From the NCBI RefSeq assembly GCF_014334735.1, contig NZ_CP060587.1, positions 806,001 to 870,000 of the forward strand: a DNA stretch of 64,000 nt. Direction: 5' to 3'. Every line of letters starts with the position of its first letter. The first letter of the stretch is position 1. This document shows positions 44,025 through 54,575 of this stretch, piece after piece. A model generated the notes under the pieces. It did no database searches and was not told the DNA's origin. It was given only the letters and a program-made list of their open reading frames with translations. Both the position numbers and the translations under genes were made by a program. Source of the DNA: Aeromicrobium senzhongii. GTDB taxonomy: Bacteria > Actinomycetota > Actinomycetes > Propionibacteriales > Nocardioidaceae.

Positions 44025-44633
44025 CTACTCGGGCTGGCTGCCTGCCGTGATCTCGGCCGCGATGGCGCGCGCGGTCTCGGTGTCGATGCCCGGGTCGGGG
44101 GTGAAGATCGCGCGGCGGTAGTAGCGCAGCTCGTCGATGCTCTCGCGGATGTCGGCCAGGGCGCGGTGGGCTCCGCCCTTCTCGGGTGCGGCGAAGTACG
44201 CCCGGGGGAACCAGCGGCGAGCCAGCTCCTTGATGGAGGACACGTCGATGACGCGGTAGTGCAGGTACGACTCGAGCTCGACCATGTCGCGGGCGAGGAA
44301 GGCGCGGTCGGTGCCGATCGAGTTGCCGGCCAGCGGCGTCTTGCCCGGCTCGGGGGAGTACTGGCGCACGTACTCGAGCACCTGTTCCTCGGCCTCGCGG
44401 ACGGTGATCCCGGAGTCGAGCTCGTCGAGCAGGCCCGACGTCGTGTGCATCGTGGTCACGACCTCGTTCATCTGCTCCAGGGCGGCCTGCGGAGGCTTGA
44501 TGATCAGGTCGACCCCGTCACCGAGGATGTTGAGGTCGTAGTCGGTCACCAGGGCCGCGATCTCGATCAGGGCGTCGTCCTGGAGGGACAGCCCGGTCAT
44601 CTCACAATCGACCCACACCAGCTTGTCGTTCAC
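44025..44633 (-). CDS. orn: Oligoribonuclease
   Basis: DEDDh 3'-5' exonuclease that degrades 2-5 nt RNAs, including pGpG. In 202 residues the acidic ligands are in VWVDCEMTG (D9, E11), [13 protein letters not shown] and [10 protein letters not shown], the last with the His-Asp of the DEDDh type. GTG start; TAGGGT (44640-44645) is 6 bases upstream. Essential in many actinobacteria. Divergent from the first DsbA-like gene. Confidence 0.96.
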   Translation of the reverse strand: MNDKLVWVDCEMTGLSLQDDALIEIAALVTDYDLNILGDGVDLIIKPPQAALEQMNEVVTTMHTTSGLLDELDSGITVREAEEQVLEYVRQYSPEPGKTPLAGNSIGTDRAFLARDMVELESYLHYRVIDVSSIKELARRWFPRAYFAAPEKGGAHRALADIRESIDELRYYRRAIFTPDPGIDTETARAIAAEITAGSQPE

Positions 44634-44639
44634 CCCGCC

Positions 44640-44645
44640 ACCCTA
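44640..44645 (-). promoter_or_regulatory. Leaderless -10 box (TAGGGT) of orn
   Basis: Minus-strand TAGGGT, 6 bases before the orn GTG start. Confidence 0.55.
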
Positions 44646-44718
44646 GTGCGCTTCGGCGACGGGTGCGTCTCGCCCGGTAGGCTTCCGGCGGTACCACGTC
44701 CATGTCCGAGGAGCTCAC

Positions 44719-45474
44719 GTGACGAACGACCGCCAGGCCCGCGCCGCCCGCGCCGAGCAGATGCGCAAGGAACGACAGAAGGCCGAGCGCAAGCAGCGCA
44801 ACAAGATCACCGTCGCCATCGTCGCGGTGGTCGTCGTGCTCATCGCCCTGGCCGCCTGGGGCGTCAAGTCGCTCTCGGACCAGAACGCGAAGAACACCGA
44901 GGTCATCGAGCCGCGGAACCTCGTCGACGACGGAGTGCCGTTCCCCGCGACCGGCGAAGCCGACGCGGCCCAGAAGCCGATCGTCGAGCTCTTCGAGGAC
45001 TTCCTGTGCCCCGCGTGCGCCTCGTTCGAGCAGGTCAGTGGCAAGTTCCTGCAGAGCCAGGCGGCCGCCGGCGAGATCCAGCTGCGCTTCATGCCGTTCT
45101 CGTTCCTGCACCGTCAGAGCACCAACGACTACTCCCGCCGGGCCACCAACCTGGCGATGTGCGTCGTCGACCAGGACGGCGACGAGGCGTTCTGGAAGGT
45201 GCACGACTCGCTCTACGCGACCCAGCCGCAGGAGGGTGGCGCCGGTCCCGAGGACGCGGCGCTCATCGAGTTGGCCGAGGAGGCCGGCGTGACCGGCATC
45301 GACAACTGCGTGCGCACCGAGAAGTTCGTGCCGTGGATCGACCAGGTTCAGAAGACGTTCTCGGACGACCGCAAGGTCTCGGGCACGCCGTCGGTGTTCA
45401 TCAACGGCAAGGAGAGCCAGGCGCGCACGCCGGACGAGCTGCAGAAGGCGATCGCCGACGCCTCGAAGTCCTGA
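44719..45474 (+). CDS. Membrane-anchored DsbA-like thioredoxin-fold protein (CPAC)
   Basis: A 251-residue protein: basic, charged cytoplasmic N-terminus (1-29), one membrane segment (about 30-48), a linker, and an extracytoplasmic DsbA-like Thioredoxin_4 domain. The active site is FLCPACASF (C97, C100), with cis-Pro in SGTPSVF. Such proteins form or shuffle disulphides in secreted proteins. The GTG start has GAGGAG about 5 bases upstream. Followed one base after its stop by a second copy of the same architecture. Confidence 0.92.
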   Translation: MTNDRQARAARAEQMRKERQKAERKQRNKITVAIVAVVVVLIALAAWGVKSLSDQNAKNTEVIEPRNLVDDGVPFPATGEADAAQKPIVELFEDFLCPACASFEQVSGKFLQSQAAAGEIQLRFMPFSFLHRQSTNDYSRRATNLAMCVVDQDGDEAFWKVHDSLYATQPQEGGAGPEDAALIELAEEAGVTGIDNCVRTEKFVPWIDQVQKTFSDDRKVSGTPSVFINGKESQARTPDELQKAIADASKS

Positions 45475-45475
45475 C

Positions 45476-46216
45476 GTGACGAACCAGCGACGCAAGGCGT
45501 CCGCTCGCGCCGAGGCGGCTCGCCTGGAGCGTGAGCGGGCCGAGCGCCGCAAGCGCCTCATCCTGACCGGCTCGATCGCCGCTGCCGCCACGGCGCTCGT
45601 CGCGGCCGCGGCGTGGGGCGTGTCGGCCCTCGCCTCGGCGGACGAGGACCGCGACGTCGTCGCGCCGCGGTACGTCAGCGGTGGCGCGCCGGGCTTCGCC
45701 TTCCCTGCGAAGGCCGACCCGGGCGCGCCGGTGGTCGAGGTCTACGCCGACTTCCTGTGCCCGCACTGCGCCGACTTCGCGGCATCGGACGGTGAGCGCT
45801 TGTTGAAGGAGCGGGCCGAGGCCGGCGAGATCGCGCTGCGCTTCGTGCCCATGACGATCATGGACGGCCGGGCGTCCGACGGTCCGGCCCACGACGTCAT
45901 GAACGCGGCGGTCTGCGCGGCCGACGCCGAGGGACCCGAGGCGTTCTGGTCGATGCACACGGCGCTGTTCGCCGCCGGGTTCCACGAGGGCGGGTCCGAG
46001 CCGTCCAGCACGGACCTGGACCAGATCGCGCAGGACGCGGGCGTGTCCGGCATCGCCGAGTGCATCGACCAGGACCGCTTCGTGCCGTGGCTGAGCGAGC
46101 CGCGTGACGCGGCGCGCGATCGCGGGGTCACCGGCACCCCCACGGTCCTCGTGGACGGCGAGAAGGTCGACGACCCCACGGCCGCGGCACTGCAGGCCGC
46201 GATCGACGCGGCCTGA
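45476..46216 (+). CDS. Membrane-anchored DsbA-like thioredoxin-fold protein (CPHC)
   Basis: Paralogue of the previous gene, 246 residues with the same layout: a charged N-terminus (MTNQRRKASARAEAARLERERAERRKR), a membrane segment (about 29-48) and a DsbA-like domain. The active site is CPHC (C95, C98), the E. coli DsbA sequence and usually more oxidising than CPAC; cis-Pro in TGTPTVL. GTG start one base after the upstream stop, so the pair is cotranscribed. An oxidase/isomerase division of labour is inferred from the dipeptides. Confidence 0.92.
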   Translation: MTNQRRKASARAEAARLERERAERRKRLILTGSIAAAATALVAAAAWGVSALASADEDRDVVAPRYVSGGAPGFAFPAKADPGAPVVEVYADFLCPHCADFAASDGERLLKERAEAGEIALRFVPMTIMDGRASDGPAHDVMNAAVCAADAEGPEAFWSMHTALFAAGFHEGGSEPSSTDLDQIAQDAGVSGIAECIDQDRFVPWLSEPRDAARDRGVTGTPTVLVDGEKVDDPTAAALQAAIDAA

Positions 46217-46223
46217 GATCAGC

Positions 46224-46439
46224 TCACCAGCGCAGCTCGATCTCCAGTTCGTTCTCGTCGCCGATCTCGATCTCGACGGAGAGCTCGACCTCGTCGGGCA
46301 CGTCGACGGTGATGCGGTTGTCGCCCTTGATGAACTCCACGGAGTTGTGGCGCGCGAGCGCGTCGGCGAGGGCGTGCAGCTTCGCAGCGGCCGCCTCGCG
46401 GCTCAGGCGCTGGGTCTGGTCGAGCTCGAACAGGTCCAT
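46224..46439 (-). CDS. Amphi-Trp domain protein
   Basis: A 71-residue protein fitting the amphi-Trp family: QTQRLSREAAAAKLHALADALARHNSVEFIKGDNRITVDVPDEVELSVEIEIGDENELEIELRW, an N-terminal helix followed by acidic beta strands and a terminal Trp. The function of the family is unknown. RBS AAGGAGAA precedes ATG 46439. Its stop is 7 bases from the convergent DsbA-like gene; tRNA-Arg lies 26 bases upstream in the same direction. Confidence 0.85.
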   Translation of the reverse strand: MDLFELDQTQRLSREAAAAKLHALADALARHNSVEFIKGDNRITVDVPDEVELSVEIEIGDENELEIELRW

Positions 46440-46465
46440 GGTTTTCTCCTTCGTTGACGAATCCG

Positions 46466-46539
46466 CGCGCCCGGCAGGACTCGAACCTGCGACCTAGAGA
46501 TTAGAAGGCTCTTGCTCTATCCAGCTGAGCTACGGGCGC
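46466..46539 (-). tRNA. tRNA-Arg (anticodon TCT)
   Basis: Cloverleaf of 74 bases on the minus strand: acceptor GCGCCCG/CGGGCGC, D arm TAGCTCAGCTGGATAGAGC, anticodon loop CTTCTAA (TCT, read AGA/AGG), T arm GCAGGTTCGAGTCCTGC. The base pair at 31-39 of the anticodon stem is C-T, slightly irregular. Discriminator G; CCA not encoded. Confidence 0.92.
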
Positions 46540-46583
46540 TCGGGGCCAGACTATCGGGACCGGCCGGTGTCCCCGCGGCGCTC

Positions 46584-46589
46584 TACTCT
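46584..46589 (+). promoter_or_regulatory. Leaderless -10 box (TACTCT) of the PrsW-type gene
   Basis: TACTCT ends 6 bases before GTG 46596, which fixes that start over the longer open frame that would read across tRNA-Arg. Confidence 0.5.
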
Positions 46590-46595
46590 GGTCCG

Positions 46596-47753
46596 GTGAC
46601 GACGACCGCGGCGCTGGTACTGCCCCCCGAGGTGGACCCCCTCCGACAACGTGGCCGCAAGCTCCTGGTCGTCCTGGTCTGGATCACGGCGGTCGTCGGC
46701 GCCGGTGGCGCGGTGTTCTTCGCGTCGATCTCCGGTTCGATCGCGGGCACGTCGCTCGCGCTGGTCTACGCCCTCATCCCGTTGCCCGTCGCGCTGTTCG
46801 CGTACTGGTGGCTCGACCGGGTCGAGCCCGAGCCGTTCCGGTACAAGGCCGCCGCCTTCGTGTGGGGCGCGGTGGTGGCGGTGGGCATCGCCCTGCCGGT
46901 CGAGATCGCGATGTCGCGCCTGGGCATGAACGAGGAGTGGCTCACGGCGGTCGGGGCCCCCGTGGCCGAGGAGTTCGCCAAGGGCCTGTTCGTCCTGCTG
47001 ACGCTCGTCCGGGTGCGCCGGATCATCGACGGAGTCCTCGACGGTCTCGTCGTCTCGGGGCTCGTGGCGCTGGGCTTCGCGGCGATGGAGAACGTCGGCT
47101 ACTACGCAGCCAGCTACCTCGGGTTCGACGAGGTGCCGTACTCCGGCGCCGAGATGGCCACCGCGACCTTCGTCGTCCGCGGCCTGTTCAGCCCTTTCGC
47201 CCATCCGCTGTTCACCGCGGCGATCGGCATCGCGATGGGCCTGGCCGTCCACCGCTCGTCGCGGTTGCAGCGCTGGGGTCTGCTGGCGCTGGGCTACCTC
47301 GCCAGCGTCGGGCTGCACGCGATCTGGAACGGCGCGATCGTCGTCGGCGGCGGCATCGGGTTCCTGCTGGCCTACATCGTGCTGGCGGCACTGCTGCTCG
47401 GCCTGGGCGTCACGGCCGTGGTGCTGCGCATGAGCCAGATCGACATCCTGTCCCGGGCGTTGACCGACATCGCCCGCCGCGGCTGGATCCATCCCGCCGA
47501 GGTGCCGTGGCTCGTCCGCTTCGCTCGCCGGCGCCAGGCCAGGGCCTACGCGGCTCGGTACGGACCCGTCGCCGTCGATGCCGTCAAGCGCTACCAGCGG
47601 CTCGCGACCGAGGTCGCGTTCCTGCACGACGCGGTGATGACCGGGGTGGCCAAGCCGGGCGGCCCCGACCGCACCTACGCGCTGCTGGACCGGATGTGGC
47701 ACCTGCGCCCGTTCCTGCACCTGCCGCCGGCTCTCCCGCCGGGGATGAAGTAG
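46596..47753 (+). CDS. PrsW-family intramembrane metalloprotease
   Basis: A 385-residue membrane protein with about eight hydrophobic segments up to residue 300 and a soluble basic C-terminus. PrsW motifs are visible: [15 protein letters not shown] (the EExxK pair), [29 protein letters not shown] and [11 protein letters not shown] (conserved His). In Bacillus PrsW cleaves an anti-sigma factor; the target here is unknown. GTG start, leaderless. Followed by ahcY in the same direction after 49 bases. Confidence 0.9.
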   Translation: MTTTAALVLPPEVDPLRQRGRKLLVVLVWITAVVGAGGAVFFASISGSIAGTSLALVYALIPLPVALFAYWWLDRVEPEPFRYKAAAFVWGAVVAVGIALPVEIAMSRLGMNEEWLTAVGAPVAEEFAKGLFVLLTLVRVRRIIDGVLDGLVVSGLVALGFAAMENVGYYAASYLGFDEVPYSGAEMATATFVVRGLFSPFAHPLFTAAIGIAMGLAVHRSSRLQRWGLLALGYLASVGLHAIWNGAIVVGGGIGFLLAYIVLAALLLGLGVTAVVLRMSQIDILSRALTDIARRGWIHPAEVPWLVRFARRRQARAYAARYGPVAVDAVKRYQRLATEVAFLHDAVMTGVAKPGGPDRTYALLDRMWHLRPFLHLPPALPPGMK

Positions 47754-47789
47754 TCACGCGTCGATTCGGTGCGGCTCGGTACCGGACGG

Positions 47790-47795
47790 TAAGGT
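47790..47795 (+). promoter_or_regulatory. Leaderless -10 box (TAAGGT) of ahcY
   Basis: TAAGGT lies 7 bases before ATG 47803. With the start codon at the first base of the RNA there is no room for an SAH riboswitch. Confidence 0.55.
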
Positions 47796-47802
47796 CGAGC
47801 TT

Positions 47803-49245
<1,443 letters not shown>

Positions 49246-49247
49246 GC

Positions 49248-49949
49248 ATGTCGCAACGTCGCCCCAAGCACGAGCGGGTGCTCGTCGTCGACGACGATGC
49301 GTCGTTGGCCGAGATGCTCACGATCGTCCTTGAGGGCGAGGGATTCCGGACGGCCGTCTGTCACACCGGCGACGCGGTGATGGCGGCGTTCGAGGAGTTC
49401 AAGCCCGACGTGGTCCTGTTGGACCGGATGCTCCCGGGTCTGGACGGCATGGAGGTGTGCCGCCAGATCCGGGACGTCTCGGGCGTCCCGATCGTGATGC
49501 TGACCGCCAAGGGCGAGACGCGGGACATCGTCGACGGCCTCGAGGTCGGCGCCGACGACTACCTCACCAAGCCGTTCCGCAACAGCGAGCTGATCGCCCG
49601 GATCCGGGCGCGGCTGCGCCGGCGAGACCCGCTCGGCGGACGGATCGAGTTCGGTGACATCGTCCTGGATCCCCAGGGGCACACCGTCACCCGCGACGGG
49701 CGCCCGGTCTCGCTCACCCCGCTGGAGTTCGACCTGCTGGCCTGCCTCATCTCGGCACCCGAGCAGGTCTTCAGTCGCGAGGTGCTGCTGCAGAAGGTGT
49801 GGGGCTACCACCACCCCGGTGACACGAAGCTGGTCAACGTCCACATGACGCGACTGCGCCAGAAGATCGAGGACGAGGCCGAGAACCCGCAGGTCATCCG
49901 CACGGTGCGCGGCATCGGCTACCAGGCGATCGACCCGGCCTCCCGCTGA
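49248..49949 (+). CDS. mtrA: Response regulator MtrA
   Basis: OmpR-type DNA-binding response regulator of the MtrAB system, which controls cell-wall metabolism, division and chromosome replication genes in actinobacteria. The 233 residues have the receiver acidic pair VVDDDAS, the phosphorylated Asp in DVVLLDRMLPG, Lys in DYLTKPF, and a winged helix ending TKLVNVHMTRLRQKIEDEAENPQVIRTVRGIGYQA. Starts 2 bases after ahcY and overlaps mtrB (TGATG). Neighbouring mtrB-lpqB confirms the identity. Confidence 0.95.
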   Translation: MSQRRPKHERVLVVDDDASLAEMLTIVLEGEGFRTAVCHTGDAVMAAFEEFKPDVVLLDRMLPGLDGMEVCRQIRDVSGVPIVMLTAKGETRDIVDGLEVGADDYLTKPFRNSELIARIRARLRRRDPLGGRIEFGDIVLDPQGHTVTRDGRPVSLTPLEFDLLACLISAPEQVFSREVLLQKVWGYHHPGDTKLVNVHMTRLRQKIEDEAENPQVIRTVRGIGYQAIDPASR

Positions 49950-51475
49950 TGCGCCGGCTCGTGGGGCTGTGGCGCCGTTCGCTGCGCACCCGGGTGGTCA
50001 TCAACACGGTGCTGCTGAGCACGGCCGTCATCTTGATCGTCGGCTGGGCGCTGCTGCACGACGTGGCCGGCGGCCTGGCCGAGAACCGCCGCGACGCCGC
50101 GATCGGCGAGGCCCGCGCCGGCCTGGAGCAGGCCCAGTCCCAGCTCGACGCCGCGGTCGACAGCGAGCCCACCCGTCAGTCGCCGGCGTTGACGCAGCTG
50201 GTCGACGCGCTGGCCGCGACCCGCGGCGAGAACCGCTCGTACGAGCTCGTGTTGCAGGGCCCGTTGGCCGAGGCCGGCGGAGCGCCCGTGCGGGCGTCGG
50301 GCAACGTCGGCATCGACGCGGTGCCCGCCGACCTGGTTCGCCAGGTCAGCTCCGAGCAGGGCATCTTCTGGACCTTCTCCGAGCTGTCGGTCTTCGGCAC
50401 CGGTGACGTCCCGGTCGTCACGGTCGGCGGCCGGGTGACCGCGCCCGGCTCGAACGACCGGTACGCGCTCTACTACGTGTTCTCGATGGCCGACCAGCAG
50501 GAGACGCTGGGCCTCGTGCGCACCGCCCTGCTGGCCGGTGGCGCGGGACTGCTGGTCATGGTGACGCTCGTCGCCGGACTGGTCGCGCGTCAGGTGGTCG
50601 AGCCGGTCCGTCTGGCGCGACGCATCGCCGAGCGGTTCGCGGCCGGCAACCTCGAGCAGCGGATGCACGTCAAGGGCGAGGACGACATCGCGCGCCTGAG
50701 CACGTCCTTCAACCAGATGGCCGAGAGCCTGCAGAGTCAGATCCGCCGCCTCGAGAACCTGTCCCGGCTGCAACAGCGCTTCGTGTCGGACGTCTCCCAT
50801 GAGCTGCGCACGCCGTTGACGACCGTGCAGATGGCCGGTCAGGTGCTCTACGAGGCGCGCCCGGGCTTCGACCCCCAGACCGCGCGAGCGGCCGAGTTGC
50901 TGCAGACCGAGGTCGGCCGGTTCGAGGCGTTGCTGTCGGACCTGCTGGACCTGAGCCGCTTCGACGCCGGAGCCGCCACCTTGGAGACCGATCCCGTGGA
51001 CCTGGCGGCGGTGGCCCGGACCGCGGCGGCGGACGACGTGCTCAAGCGGGCGGGCATCGTGGGCCACGCCCGCGGCGCCGACCGGCCGGCGATCGTCGAG
51101 GCGGACTACCGACGGGTCGACCGGATCGTGCGCAACCTCGTCACCAACGCCGCCCGGTACAGCGAGTCCGACCAGGTCGACGTGATCGTGTCCCAGGCGG
51201 CCGACCGGGTCTCGTTGGCCGTCCGCGACTACGGCGTCGGCATGGAGCCCGACGTGGTCCGCCGGGTGTTCGACCGCTTCTGGCGCGGTGATCCCGCTCG
51301 CTCGCACGGTGGCACGGGGCTCGGGCTGGCGATCGCCCGCGAGGACGCCGCCCTGCACGGCGGGACCCTCGAGGTGTGGTCGCGGCCCGGCGAGGGGACC
51401 GAGTTCATCCTGACCCTGCCGCGGGTCGCGGGGGAGCGCGTGTGGTCGCCCGTCACGAGCTCGGTGTTCGCATGA
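49949..51475 (+). CDS. mtrB: Sensor histidine kinase MtrB
   Basis: Membrane sensor kinase for MtrA. In 508 residues: a first membrane segment (about 18-38), an extracytoplasmic sensor region, a second segment (about 190-212), HAMP, HisKA with the phospho-acceptor in DVSHELRTPLTT (His near 284), and HATPase with NLVTNAARYS, DYGVGM, and GGTGLGLAI. Overlaps mtrA on one side and lpqB (ATGA) on the other. LpqB is known in mycobacteria to interact with MtrB and modulate its activity. Confidence 0.95.
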   Translation: MRRLVGLWRRSLRTRVVINTVLLSTAVILIVGWALLHDVAGGLAENRRDAAIGEARAGLEQAQSQLDAAVDSEPTRQSPALTQLVDALAATRGENRSYELVLQGPLAEAGGAPVRASGNVGIDAVPADLVRQVSSEQGIFWTFSELSVFGTGDVPVVTVGGRVTAPGSNDRYALYYVFSMADQQETLGLVRTALLAGGAGLLVMVTLVAGLVARQVVEPVRLARRIAERFAAGNLEQRMHVKGEDDIARLSTSFNQMAESLQSQIRRLENLSRLQQRFVSDVSHELRTPLTTVQMAGQVLYEARPGFDPQTARAAELLQTEVGRFEALLSDLLDLSRFDAGAATLETDPVDLAAVARTAAADDVLKRAGIVGHARGADRPAIVEADYRRVDRIVRNLVTNAARYSESDQVDVIVSQAADRVSLAVRDYGVGMEPDVVRRVFDRFWRGDPARSHGGTGLGLAIAREDAALHGGTLEVWSRPGEGTEFILTLPRVAGERVWSPVTSSVFA

Positions 51476-53124
51476 GGGCGCCCCGCACCGCCCTGGTCCT
51501 GGCGGTCGTCGCCGCCGTGCTGGCCGGTTGTGCGGGCATCCCGACCTCCGGCCCGGTCGAGCGGGTCCAGGACGAGTCGGGACTGGGCGAGAGCACGGTC
51601 CGCTACACCCCGGCAGGCCCGGCGCCCGATGCGACCGAGGCCCAGATCGTGCGCGGCTTCCTCGACGCCATGCTGGCGTACCCGGTGACGCACCGGGTCG
51701 CGGCCGAGTACCTGACGCCCGAGGCCGCCGACCAGTGGCGCCCCGGCCGGAGCACCACGGTGTACACGGCGGCGTACGTGTCCTCCGACGCGGTCGGGTC
51801 CGGGCGGATCGACCTGACCGCCGACGCGCGTCTCGACGCCCAGGGCCGGTTGACCCGCCTGGGGACCACGAAGCGGTGGGACCTCGACCTGGAGCGGATC
51901 GACGGGCAGTGGCGCATCGCGACCCCTCCCGACGGCGTCCTGGTGAGCCGGGGCTGGTTCGAGGACTACGTCCGCACGTTCGACCTGTACTTCCTCGACC
52001 AGAGCGGGAGCCACCTGGTGCCCGTACCCGTCCACGAGGTGGTCGGCGACCAGTTGGCGACGTCGCTGATGACCAGCCTGGCGATCGGGCCTCGGCCGGG
52101 TTCCGCGCCGGGGCTCACGACCGCCGTCCCGCCCGTCGAGGACCTGCGTGCCTCCGTCCCCGTGGTGGACGGGGTGGCCCAGATCGAGTTCTCGACGCGG
52201 GTCGGGGACCTCAAGCCCGCCCTGCAGAAGCGACTCTCGGCCCAGGTCGCCTGGACGCTGCGGCAGGTTCCCATCGTGACCGACGTGCAGATCACCGGCG
52301 ACGGCACCGTGGTGGCGCCCGCGGGCGAGCCCGTCCAGGACGCGGGCGGCTGGACCTCCTTCGGCCCCGACAAGTCCCGTCGCTGGGCCACGGTCGTGGC
52401 CGAGGGTGTGGTCCACCGGGTCGGGCCGCGCTCACGGGAGCGGCTGCCGGGGGACTGGGGCACGGACGACGCCGGCGCGTCGATGGTCGCCGCGGACGAG
52501 GAGCGGGTCGTCGCGACGTGGCGCGACCGCGCCCGGGTCACGGCTGCCGACGGCACGGATCCCGTCGACATCACCGGCGAGCGGTTCCTGCGCCCGATCC
52601 TGGACATCGACGAGAACGCCTGGCTGGTCGACCGGCCCGCCGGCAGGACCCGCGTCCGGGTTCATGACGGCGAGTCCTTCGTCGGGGTCCCGGCGCCCGA
52701 GTTGCGCGGGATCTCGTCGTTCGCGGTCTCGCCCGACGGCGCCCGGTATGCCGCGACCGCGGACGGGCGGCTGTTCGTGGGCGGCGTCGAGCGCCGCGAC
52801 GGTCGCGTCGTGGGCCTGACCGACGCGACGCGGCTGGCGACCGTCGCCGGAGCCCGCCAGGTCGTGTGGGTCGACGGCTCCCGGGTGGCCCATCTGGGAC
52901 CACCGGGCAGCCAGGTGCACTCCCTGCGCATCGACGGCACCGAGGTCGTCGACGCCTGGCCCGGCGGTGGTCAACTCCTTCCGGACATCGAGCCGGTCGC
53001 CCTCGTGGCGACCGCCGCGGCCGACTCCGACCTCTACCTGCTCGACAGCGAGGGTGGCGTCTGGATCCTCGACCGGACCCGCTGGGTCGCGGTGGACGTC
53101 GCGGCCGCACGCGGCATCGCCTGA
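51472..53124 (+). CDS. lpqB: Lipoprotein LpqB
   Basis: A lipid-anchored extracytoplasmic protein of 550 residues that tunes MtrAB. The signal ends VLAGCAG, with lipobox LAGC (Cys about 20). Next come the GerMN-type domain (QLATSLMTSLAIGPRPGSAPGLTTAVP...FSTRVGDL) and a C-terminal beta-propeller-like region with repeated AA-rich strands. ATG overlaps the mtrB stop, completing the mtrA-mtrB-lpqB operon. Confidence 0.94.
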   Translation: MRAPRTALVLAVVAAVLAGCAGIPTSGPVERVQDESGLGESTVRYTPAGPAPDATEAQIVRGFLDAMLAYPVTHRVAAEYLTPEAADQWRPGRSTTVYTAAYVSSDAVGSGRIDLTADARLDAQGRLTRLGTTKRWDLDLERIDGQWRIATPPDGVLVSRGWFEDYVRTFDLYFLDQSGSHLVPVPVHEVVGDQLATSLMTSLAIGPRPGSAPGLTTAVPPVEDLRASVPVVDGVAQIEFSTRVGDLKPALQKRLSAQVAWTLRQVPIVTDVQITGDGTVVAPAGEPVQDAGGWTSFGPDKSRRWATVVAEGVVHRVGPRSRERLPGDWGTDDAGASMVAADEERVVATWRDRARVTAADGTDPVDITGERFLRPILDIDENAWLVDRPAGRTRVRVHDGESFVGVPAPELRGISSFAVSPDGARYAATADGRLFVGGVERRDGRVVGLTDATRLATVAGARQVVWVDGSRVAHLGPPGSQVHSLRIDGTEVVDAWPGGGQLLPDIEPVALVATAAADSDLYLLDSEGGVWILDRTRWVAVDVAAARGIA

Positions 53125-53185
53125 CTCGTCCACAGCCCCGCGCACGGGCTGGCCGGGGTCCGGTTCCACCGCCCAGACTGGCCGG

Positions 53186-53878
53186 ATGCGCGGGTGGTGG
53201 CAGGCGGCGGCCGATCTGGTCCTGGGTGTGTGCTGTCCACTGTGCGGGGCGCCCGGACTGCATCCGTGCCGGACCTGCGTCGCCGCGGTCGCGCCCGATC
53301 CGGTGGTGATGGACGTCGGCGACGTCCCGGTGGCCGTGGCGGGCGTCCACCGGGGCCTGCGGCGCGAGGCGCTCCTGGCCTGGAAGGTCGGTGGGGCCGC
53401 GAGCCTCGATCCGGTGATCGCCCACCACCTCGCGTCGGCCGTGGTGTGCCTGATCGGCGACGTCTCCTCGGTGACCCTGGTGCCGGTGCCCTCGACCCGC
53501 CGTTCGCGCCGGGAGCGCGGACGCGAGCTCGTCACGGATCTGGCCGCGTCGACGGCGCGCACGCTCGCCGGCGTGGGCGTCGACGCCCAGGTCCGACCCG
53601 TCCTGCGACTGCGGCGACAGACGCGCGATCAGCACGCTCTCAGCCGCGGTGACCGGGCGCTCAACGTCGCCGGATCCATGGCGGCGGCGGCGGTGCCGAC
53701 CGGCCCCGTGGTGGTCGTCGACGACGTCCTCACGACCGGCGCGACCCTCCTCGAGGCGGTCCGCGCACTGTCCGCGAGCGGGGCGTTCCCGATCCTCGGT
53801 GCGGCCGCAGTGGTGATGGCGCAGCCGGGGTCGACACCGGTGGCGAGTCACCCCGGCGACGGACTACGGTCGGGGTAG
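53186..53878 (+). CDS. comF: ComF-family phosphoribosyltransferase-like protein
   Basis: A 230-residue ComF protein. The N-terminal zinc-finger-like CCPLCGAPGLHPCRTC (about 12-27) is followed by a PRTase domain with the PRPP loop VVVVDDVLTTGATL (about 174-187) and RTRDQHALSRGDRALNV, the usual ComF sequence. In competent bacteria ComF helps DNA uptake; in actinobacteria the role is unclear. A CAGACT box (53174-53179) lies 6 bases before ATG 53186. The location between lpqB and hpf is conserved in the order. Confidence 0.92.
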   Translation: MRGWWQAAADLVLGVCCPLCGAPGLHPCRTCVAAVAPDPVVMDVGDVPVAVAGVHRGLRREALLAWKVGGAASLDPVIAHHLASAVVCLIGDVSSVTLVPVPSTRRSRRERGRELVTDLAASTARTLAGVGVDAQVRPVLRLRRQTRDQHALSRGDRALNVAGSMAAAAVPTGPVVVVDDVLTTGATLLEAVRALSASGAFPILGAAAVVMAQPGSTPVASHPGDGLRSG

Positions 53879-53920
53879 GGCGAGACGTTTCGGGACTCGC
53901 ATTCGAGCAAGGAGACAGAC

Positions 53921-54547
53921 ATGGAAATCGTGGTCACCGGTCGCAACAGTGAGATCTCGGAGAAGTTCCGCAACCATGTCGCCGAGAAGCTGCAGCGGAT
54001 CGAGAAGTTCGACAGCCGTCAGCGGATCAGCCGGGTCGAGGTCGAGGTGACGCATGAGAAGAACCCGCGTCAGCCCGAGACCGCCGCCCGTGTCGAGATG
54101 ACGGTGCGTTCGCGCGGTCCGGCCGTCCGGGTGGAGGCCACCTCCACCGACCAGCACTCGGCACTGGACGCCGCGGTGGACAAGCTCGAGACCCGACTGC
54201 GCAAGGTCGTCGAGCGCAAGCGCAGCCACCGCGACAAGCACCGCGCCGAGTCGATCGAGGCGGCCACGGCCGACCTCCCCGTGGCCGACTTCGACGAGCT
54301 GGACGACACCGTGGAGTCCGACATCCGCAAGGTCGGACCGCTCGAGGTCGAGGGCGACGGCCCGCTCGTCGTGCGCGAGAAGGAGCACGTCTCCGAGGCG
54401 ATGACGCTGGATCAGGCCCTCTACGAGATGGAGCTGGTCGGGCACGACTTCTACCTCTTCGTGGAGAAGGACTCGATGAAGCCGAGCGTCGTCTACCGCC
54501 GCAAGGGTTACGACTACGGCGTCATTCGTCTCACGGTCGAGGGGTGA
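53921..54547 (+). CDS. hpf: Ribosome hibernation promoting factor, long form
   Basis: Binds the 30S subunit and dimerises ribosomes into inactive 100S particles. The 208 residues have the N-terminal S30AE domain (MEIVVTGRNSEISEKFRNHVAEKLQRIEKF) and, from about 150, the C-terminal dimerisation domain EAMTLDQALYEMELVGHDFYLFVEKDSMKPSVVYRRKGYDYGVIRL, which marks the long form. An AAGGAGA site lies 7 bases upstream of the ATG, so this gene is not leaderless. Confidence 0.95.
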   Translation: MEIVVTGRNSEISEKFRNHVAEKLQRIEKFDSRQRISRVEVEVTHEKNPRQPETAARVEMTVRSRGPAVRVEATSTDQHSALDAAVDKLETRLRKVVERKRSHRDKHRAESIEAATADLPVADFDELDDTVESDIRKVGPLEVEGDGPLVVREKEHVSEAMTLDQALYEMELVGHDFYLFVEKDSMKPSVVYRRKGYDYGVIRLTVEG

Positions 54548-54575
54548 CGGTCCCGGACGTGGCATGATCGAACCC

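Noticed and set aside
15538-46539. tRNA genes as integration hot spots
   Set aside because: tRNA-Leu, -Lys, -His and -Arg were checked for duplicated 3' ends and integrase genes; none were seen.
46512-46595. Longer N-terminus for the PrsW-type protein
   Set aside because: It would begin inside tRNA-Arg. GTG 46596 has a TACTCT box at 6 bases and is the credible start.
47754-47802. SAH riboswitch upstream of ahcY
   Set aside because: Only 49 bases separate the genes and a -10 box lies 7 bases before the ATG, leaving no leader RNA.
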